Position numbers and translations under genes: made by a program. Shown piece by piece: positions 57,224 to 64,000 of a DNA stretch of 64,000 nt. Under the pieces are notes generated by a model. That model was given only the letters and a program-made list of their open reading frames with translations. It did not search any database and was not told the origin of the DNA. The DNA comes from Apiosordaria backusii (taxonomy: Eukaryota; Ascomycota; Sordariomycetes; Sordariales; Lasiosphaeriaceae). The stretch's first letter is position 1; each line of letters starts with the position of its first letter. Location of the stretch: NCBI GenBank assembly GCA_030549205.1, contig JAUKTV010000001.1, positions 4,402,001 through 4,466,000 on the forward strand. The letters are read 5' to 3'.

Positions 57224-57365
57224 GATTCGCCTCACTGGACAGAGAAGTGATCATCAGTGTCACCAAGGGACCGTTTAGCCGCGGGAGGCGCTATGGCCGT
57301 TTCTCAACAACTTTCTCTCTTTTGACAGGAGCACCAGACGAGGGGAAGGTGGCGGTATGTCCCGT

Positions 57366-57415
57366 GATGTTGCTCGATGTAGCTCGATGTTGCTCGATGT
57401 ATGTACGTGCTCGAT
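57366..57415. repeat. Imperfect 10-bp tandem repeat
   Basis: Repeated TGCTCGATGT-like units (variants with AGCTCGATGT and GTGCTCGAT). Confidence 0.65.
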
Positions 57416-59161
57416 TTGGTACCGTCCCATTTAGATCCCAAACCTGTGTCAGTTTGGTCAGTTGGTTCAGTGAATTGGACTAATTCTTTGGTAATTTGGA
57501 TGGGAGTTGGCCACTGGCCACTGGCATGGGCGGTTGGGTACGATAGGAGTTATCGGAAATATTTAATCGAGGGGGCCAGAGGCAGAGAGGGAGGGGAAGT
57601 GATGATGGTCAGATGACGTTTGCTCTCAGTTCAGTGTTGGGTGCTCCCTGGGTCCCGTTTCTTTGGGTGGAATACCTAGGTAGGATAGTTTGGGAGGGCT
57701 TGAGCGGTGGCTGGATGGCTAAATGGCGGGGTGTTGTGGGCGCTTCTACAGTGTACAAGAGAAACAAAAAATCATTGGATTGGATTTGGGGGGGAGAGGG
57801 GGGCAAAGGCAGAGAAAGGCAAAGAAGACGGACGGAGGAGTGCAGTTGCGCGGGGATATCCGCAGCATTGACGGTACGGTACTGCCAGTTGCCTCTTCTC
57901 CAACTTGATGGAAGAGGCCGCACTGACAATGGCGAGATTGTTGAACTTTTACTGAGTGACAGTGACTGCCGAGAGCTGACCACCAACCCCAGAGGTTGGT
58001 TGGTGGCTGAACTTGGCATTTGGCAAGTCCCAAGTCCAAGCGCGCAAATCCATGAAAACCATCACCCTTGCGATGCACTTCCCCGGATTTTTGGTGGGGA
58101 TACACTACAGAAGTAGTGTACAAGCTAGACTGAACGGGAAAGCCGGTCGTGGCTTGCTGTGGTTATACCCAAGTTGGTTTAGAGGGATTTGTTTAGACTG
58201 GATATGCGACTGTTTGGTATCACGCGGGCATGTCCCTTGATCTGTCTCGATTTTGATAAGGGGCGGACACTGAGGGGATATCTGTATCAGGAAGAGGGGG
58301 GATTGTGGATTGCGGGGTGGGATCATCAGGGTTGATCAACAGGTTCTCTCTACCTGAGATGTTTGATATCGATAACAAGCTGATCAAAAGGGGGCTAAAG
58401 TAATAAGGTCCCTCTGTTGCCGGCCGAGAGTTGGCATCATACCTAGTGGTGATGACGAGAGATAACCATCAGATAGCGAAGTATCTCTATCATGATGTTA
58501 CTGTGTGGTTACCTTTCTCGTCTTGGCTTGGATTTGATTTTAGCAGAGACAGAGCAATCAATTCAGGGGCTAAACAACGCACACGCTGTCTGGTAGCGAG
58601 GTTGCAATCCAAACGGGGGGAAGCGATGAGGTCAGGAGGGGCAAGATTGCGAATTGATTGATTTGATGGGTTAGGTGTCTATCGGGTAAAACCGTTATTG
58701 TTCCTTTTTGGGCAGCAAAAGCAAAAAATTCATCGGATGGTGCTATATTGTGAGAGATAGCGTGGAGTGTAAAAAGGGGGCTAGGTAAACCAGGAGAAGT
58801 CACCTAGAGCAACCCGACCGGCTTGTGACAGTGACATGTCTGGTTGGTGTAATAAACGACAACGCCACCCCCGCGATGATGACGATAAGCGGGGACCGAC
58901 TTTTGACTCCCGATGGGACCAGCAAGACGGTAAATAAACATAGTTTGGACCGCGGCATGAGAGACTGAGTCGTGGGTGAGATTTGATGACGGCGGGAGGG
59001 ATGTTGGTGATGCTATGAGAGAAACTGTATCGAAGAGTTCCTTCTTCCGATGGAGGCTTTCCAGATCCGATCAGCACGGTTCATTCTGAACTAAGAGTTG
59101 GATTAACCCCTTCTCTGCGTCAAGCTTGACCCAGAATCTCACTCCCCGGCTAGCAGCAGAG

Positions 59162-60417
59162 CTAAATCTCAGCAAAACTCTTGATCACCCGGTGATTCTG
59201 TCTGTCCTCGGCCGACAACTCGGCATTGCCTGGCCGCTCGACAACAAAGCTCTGCATGCCAGCTTGCTTGGCAGCATCCACCTCCTTGACATTGTCGCTG
59301 AGAAAGAGCCAGTCACTCGCCTCCGGTATCTCTGGATGCTTTGACAGAATGGTCTGGTAGGACGACGCCTCCTGCTTGGGGCCGGCATTGACCGTGTCAA
59401 AATAGTCGGAAATCTCGGGGATCAGATCGGCCGGCTCGCCGTTGGTGTGCTTGAACAGCAGCTTCTGCGCCGCCACCGATCCAGAAGAGTAGATCATGAT
59501 CTCCTTTCCGTCCTTCTTCCACTCAGCAAACTTGGGCGCGACATCGTCAAAGAGCGGGGCCTTGAGCTCGCCGGACTTGTAGCCCGATTCCCAGAGGTAG
59601 CCCTGGAGGCTCTTGAGGTAGGCGATCTTGACATCACGGCTCATGAGGTCCTTGACGTGAGCTGTCAGGGCCTCTTGTGAGGTGGCATGCTCTGCAGGAA
59701 AGGCATTCCTGTACTGCGAGAACTCGGGTTTGTCCCATTGGGCCTGAAGGGTAGCTGGGAGCGCCGAGAGAGCGTAGGGGAACTAGATTCATAGCAAGAA
59801 GGAATATTATTATTAGCATGAGCTCTAAGATGCAGATCCTCTAGCCAACCGGATAGCCACCCTGATCTGCCTGCGTTTCTGATATGGGTGTGGCTGGAGA
59901 GAAGGGTCCTTTCAGAACTTTCTGACAGCCCATCTACCTCCCTTCCCGTGCTTTGAGAGTGTGAGGTCAGGGCCCTGCAGTGACACACCACACACAGACA
60001 CCCGCCACGGGATTGACCAACAACTGGTTGGAGACGGGTTGGGACACAGGAGGATGGAGGGGCTGGTCCGGCCATGAGTGGCTCGACCGCATTGTGATGG
60101 TCGGAGGGTCGAACCACAGCAGACACAGTCCGGAGTTGTCCCAGAGACAACAAGAGCATGAGAAGGTGTTGGGGGTGAGAGGAAGGCACTCACAAGCACA
60201 TCCTTGACGAATGAGATGGGACATACTGTGCCCTCTGTGGGAGCAAGTTGGTATTAGCCAATTCGCCCATTCCATGTCAATCCATAGTCCGTTGATGCTC
60301 CTCCAACCACAAGGGGCTGAAGAAGCTGGCTAATGCAGAGGTGGGATGCGAGTGATGTGAGGGGTGGCTGGTACCAATGTCGAGGAGCACGACTATGGGC
60401 TGACCGGACGACGCCAT
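59162..60417 (-). CDS. utr4: Enolase-phosphatase E1 (UTR4/MtnC), methionine salvage
   Basis: Three minus-strand exons, 60417-60375, 60234-60194 and 59782-59162, encode 234 residues (yeast Utr4 is 227). The HAD motif I aspartates appear across intron 1 in VVLLDIEGTVCPISFVKDVL. The segment FPYALSAL opens exon 3. Conserved substrate/HAD segments are YLKSLQGYLWESGYKSGEL, IMIYSSGSVAAQKLLF (motif II Ser) and DWLFLSDNVKEVDAAKQAGM (motif IV Asp). The enzyme enolises and dephosphorylates 2,3-diketo-5-methylthiopentyl-1-phosphate in recycling of methylthioadenosine. The start MASSGQPIV is the ATG closest to the conserved core. Intron 2 (411 nt) is long for this window. No lesions seen. Confidence 0.93.
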
Positions 60418-63400
60418 TGCGCAAACTTGGACCCCGCGATGTATGTTAGCGCACTCGGCGTGGGTTCGGGGCTGGCGTGGGAGAAATCTTTTCGGAGCGG
60501 AGGATGGGGGCCGAAAATGTTCCGTTTGGGGATGCCGTGGATCACGAACAGTCAGGCGGTGAGCAGTTCGTGAGAAGCTGTGAGGCCAGTGAGGTGATGC
60601 AGTGTAAAGAGATGGGAACAACGTCGTGATGTGAGTGGACCGTGATAAGATGGTCATTAAGCCAAGAAAATTTTCTTGCTCGACAGCAGACAACAGATTG
60701 ACGGTGAGGGATAAAATTTTACCGGTCTTGACCTGCTATTCGACGAAACTAGACGACCAACATCATCACCATGTGTATTATCACGCTGGTATTACTCTCA
60801 AGTGCGCATGTGTTATGCAAAATCCACACTGGAGCTGCAGACGAGTCGTCTATGGCACACCGTCGCTTCGGGGTTGGGGTTCGGGTTAGAAATGGCGGTC
60901 AGGCCTCAGGAATCACAGAGTCCAATCTTGGTGCTGCAAGTCCTGCACGCACCACCGCACACCTGCAGTAGTTGTAGTATAGACGCACATGAGGCCTGCA
61001 TGTCGCCGATGTACATACATACTTTTGTGAAGAGGAAACAGGAGACATTGAAGCCAGCAAGTGATAATCGATAACACTAGCGCCTGGACCTCATGATGCC
61101 CTTCGTCAGCTGGGTTGGGGTAAATGGGGCAGAACGACGCTAGAAACCGAACCGGAGGAGGGGAAACGTGGGCTGTAGTATAACGGGGCATCCTCTATCA
61201 AGAAACGGGTATCGGCCTTGGGCTTGGTCTTCGCGACAATGACATCGACGACGACAACGGAGCAAGCGAGCACCGGTGGACCCCGTTCTCGCGCTCCCGA
61301 GGCCCGTCTCTGTGGATAGCATCAGGAGACACATCCCTTTTTTTTCCCACTCAAGTCTCGTTAGCGAAGCACGCAGCCTCCCGAGCGGCAGGATCAAAAC
61401 GCCTGTGCGGTTGCGTCTGTTTTGCTGCAAGACAACAAGAAAGGGGATAGCAGGTGCAGCGGCAAAATTACCTTTTGCATTTCAGTTCATGCGGCAACAT
61501 GAGATGAAAATATCGATTGTCCTCACCGACATCTCATCGTCTTGTGGTACAATAAATGGAAAAGAATTGTACATTTGTCAACCGGCAACCATAACGGCAG
61601 GGCAGTCACTTGAGCAGCAAGCAGCCAGTCAATATTCCCACGTTGTTGCTAGAACCCGTAACGGATATCACCACGCCACCAAAACATGGCACCAATGCCA
61701 GTTGCTGCTGGTTGCCCGGGTATATCGCCGGTTGTCATCCCTCTGTTCTACAGAGTGGCCATCAACTGGAATTGAAGATGTCGATGAAAACGAGGTCCCA
61801 ATCAACCAGAGACAGCACCCCACCGCAGATCCAGAGTTGTCTCAATGCGCTCAATGCCGTGTTTCCTAGTGATCTACCGAAGGACCCTGAAGATTGACGT
61901 TCTGGAATGAAGACTGAGACTCGTCAGCGTCTGCGAACTGTACCGGGATTTTCTCCTGTCAATGCATTTGCTTTCGTCCAGCGGGGTCATGGTAAACAAT
62001 ACGAAACATCCTCAACAACAATACTCCGGCCGTCGTATGTATACTGTCTATAGACATTTCCCCATTGGGGGTCTCAATAAGGACAGAACGGAAGTACAGA
62101 ATATGGTCGTACTGTAAGCCCCTATCTTCCTCGGTTAGCGCCAGGGAAACCACTCTGATATCATATCCGTATCCGTAGCAAGAAAGTATGTAGGGACGGG
62201 CGCGAGCGAGTCCAGCGAATGCAATCGCAATCAAGTCCCTTCCATTCAGATATCGCTTGGTAAACAAGTGTGCAGCAAGAATGCAACCTCGCTGCATCAT
62301 AGGGTCGTGTCCAATGGCTGCAAGATAATTTAGCTCCCCATTTGGACAAGGCCAATTAAATCAGACGCGGTATTCGTCTTGACGCGCCACAGATTAACCG
62401 TGTGGGTGACAATGGGCTGCCACACACCACCCTCCAGAGCAAACTCATCAACTGCGGGCAGTTTCAACTGGCCTAGCCGAAACAAGTTGCACGCCCCAAG
62501 AGACCTGAATGGTTGGGGGTACACTGAGGAGGCACACAAGGAGACACCCGTTTTCTGGTGTAGACGGCCGATAACTGCGCCTGGCGGGTCACACGACGTC
62601 AGAAACGAGAAAGAAAGTGGCATCACCGTCGCCCGATCTCCTCTCTCTCGAACACTTTCCCCAGACACTTCCGGTGCTAGAGTTGTTCAGGCCGCTCCTG
62701 CTCGGCAGTTGTGTTTGTCAACGGTTTGACAATGGTCCGCTTGTCTACAAAGTCGACCGGCGCATAAGCCGGGGAGCGACGGGGTCCCGGAAGCGTCGAA
62801 ACTGCGTCAACTGTCGAGGGTTGGTGCCACGGTGGATTGCGTGCTCCATGTTCAGATCACCTGGAGACTGTCAAAGGAAGTGGTAGAGGCTTCAACCTTG
62901 TCGCCAAAACGGCGACGGCGCGGCGATCTGGGTGTCGTTGCCGGGTCTTGGCGGCCACGGCCTACACTATGTCCCGCCCCGAAGAGGCTTGACGGGATCG
63001 TTTGTTCGTCCAACCTTCTGCCGTTTTTGCCGTCATGATCTTCTGTTGTTGGATCGAGGCAGAGACGTTTACTCCGTACAGAAATTAAGGCGTGCAAGGG
63101 AAGTAACTGTCTTTCTTGTGCTTTGACTGTCAGAATTCCAGTTCAGGTTTCTGGGAGCCGTGTTGCTATCGTGGCAGCCTCTAACGCTTCCACAGTCAGA
63201 ATACAGAATCCGGGGTGACGGTTGCTTATTTTAGCGGCCAGCCAGCACGATTGGGCAATTGCAAGAGAGAACCGCGTGTCGACGCCGCGATGGTTATGCA
63301 GGGAGAGGATAAGAGGAAGGGGACCAGATGCATCAAAAAAGGAGTGCATATCGATGGTGACCAATCGAGACATGGGACGTGGTGTCTAGGTGTGTCCCAG

Positions 63401-64000
63401 GTGAAACAGAAGCTGCTGGAACCGCTCTGCCGTCAGTCAGCAGGTGGCCTTTGTCTTCCTGTGACACATGAAAAAATAAATGCCTGAGGCATCAACGGTG
63501 GAGCACCGTTCTGTCCGTCAAGGTGCTCCCAATCACGAGCGTCATGCAGCCGTTTTGCTCATCCATTGCATCAATCCGAATCGTGTCAACAACTCACCCG
63601 CTTGAGCAAAAATCCCATCAGCAGGACATTGGCAATTGCGCACACCCGTGGAGCTCGGGAAATGCGTCTGTTTGAGCTTCGTGGTGAGATCAATTGCACA
63701 CTTGGCTCGAACAGGACAGCTTGTGGGTAACGTGGCTTCTCCCGCAGCCAGCCAGCCTTTGTTCTCGCAGTGATACTTGGCGTCGCGACTGCAATTCGAC
63801 GAAGCGAGATGCCAGATGCAATGGTACCCGACCCGCAAGTAGCTCCCGGTCACGAGCACGGCGTGAGGGTACAAGACAGGCAGCGATGGCAGTGTACTGA
63901 CCAAACGATGACGAGCGCTCCTTTGATTGGAAAGCCGTCCCCAATCAAACCTGGTCCTGGCCGAATGCCCGATAACGCGCGATAAAGAGCGCGCGGACTG
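60418..64000. other. Terminal intergenic region
   Basis: I find no convincing gene on either strand. The longest frame (61276-61869 plus) has no protein-like character. The first part is the UTR4 promoter. The region may contain upstream sequence of a gene beyond the window. Confidence 0.5.

Larger units (their letters stand above)
55849..59161. other. Repeat-containing intergenic region
   Basis: No protein gene recognised. The first part may contain the last exon of the snoRNA host. Simple repeats occur at 57139-57173, 57199-57223 and about 57366-57415. The frame 57613-58116 plus is not protein-like. Confidence 0.5.

Noticed and set aside
61276..61869. 197-codon plus-strand frame near the window end
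   Set aside because: No motif, random composition and no neighbouring exons.

Overview
The window looks like a nuclear chromosome segment from a filamentous ascomycete, probably a Sordariomycete (Sordariales-like). Genes carry short GT-AG introns with CTAAC/CTGAC-type branch sites. Housekeeping proteins match filamentous-fungal families (HSP104/Hsp98, mL67/Mhr1, RBX1, SPC1, ALR/MNR-type CorA, TIM8, RPL25/uL23, BMT2, UTR4). One A+T-rich transposon copy carries the transition mutations expected of repeat-induced point mutation (RIP). All product names rest on motifs recognised by eye; no search was run.

Layout. 1-14016 is a gene desert leading into a three-exon TALE homeobox gene (14017-15467). 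15468-21423 is again without protein genes but holds a tRNA-Glu(UUC) on the minus strand (20475-20546). 21424-29726 holds a sulfotransferase-like gene, mL67/MHR1, HSP104, and an uncharacterised toroid-like protein transcribed divergently from HSP104. 29910-40401 is a damaged accessory block. It contains a putative 2-oxoglutarate/Fe(II) dioxygenase gene split in frame by a RIP-mutated Fot1/pogo-like transposon, a DUF2235 gene with an apparent nonsense codon at a conserved Trp, an APH-fold kinase-like gene, and a 5'-truncated, frameshifted 3-isopropylmalate dehydrogenase fragment. 42914-54611 returns to dense conserved genes: a PNRC-motif (EDC1-like) protein, RBX1, SPC1, CorA Mg2+ transporter, TIM8, RPL25 and BMT2.

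The most interesting structure is at about 54.7-55.9 kb. It is a putative non-coding, multi-intron transcript whose successive introns each contain a box C/D snoRNA-like element. Three are paralogous copies with the same D'-guide, complementary to the universally conserved UAGGGAUAACUG segment of the large-subunit rRNA peptidyl-transferase centre. A fourth, different C/D-like element lies in the first intron. After it, 56-59.1 kb is repeat-rich intergenic DNA, then UTR4 (59162-60417, minus), and the last 3.6 kb shows no convincing gene.

Functionally, several genes serve core processes: protein disaggregation, mitochondrial translation and import, ER signal-peptide processing, cullin ubiquitin ligases, rRNA modification (BMT2 sits beside the snoRNA host), Mg2+ uptake and methionine salvage. 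There is no sign of a biosynthetic cluster, CRISPR or phage-like system.
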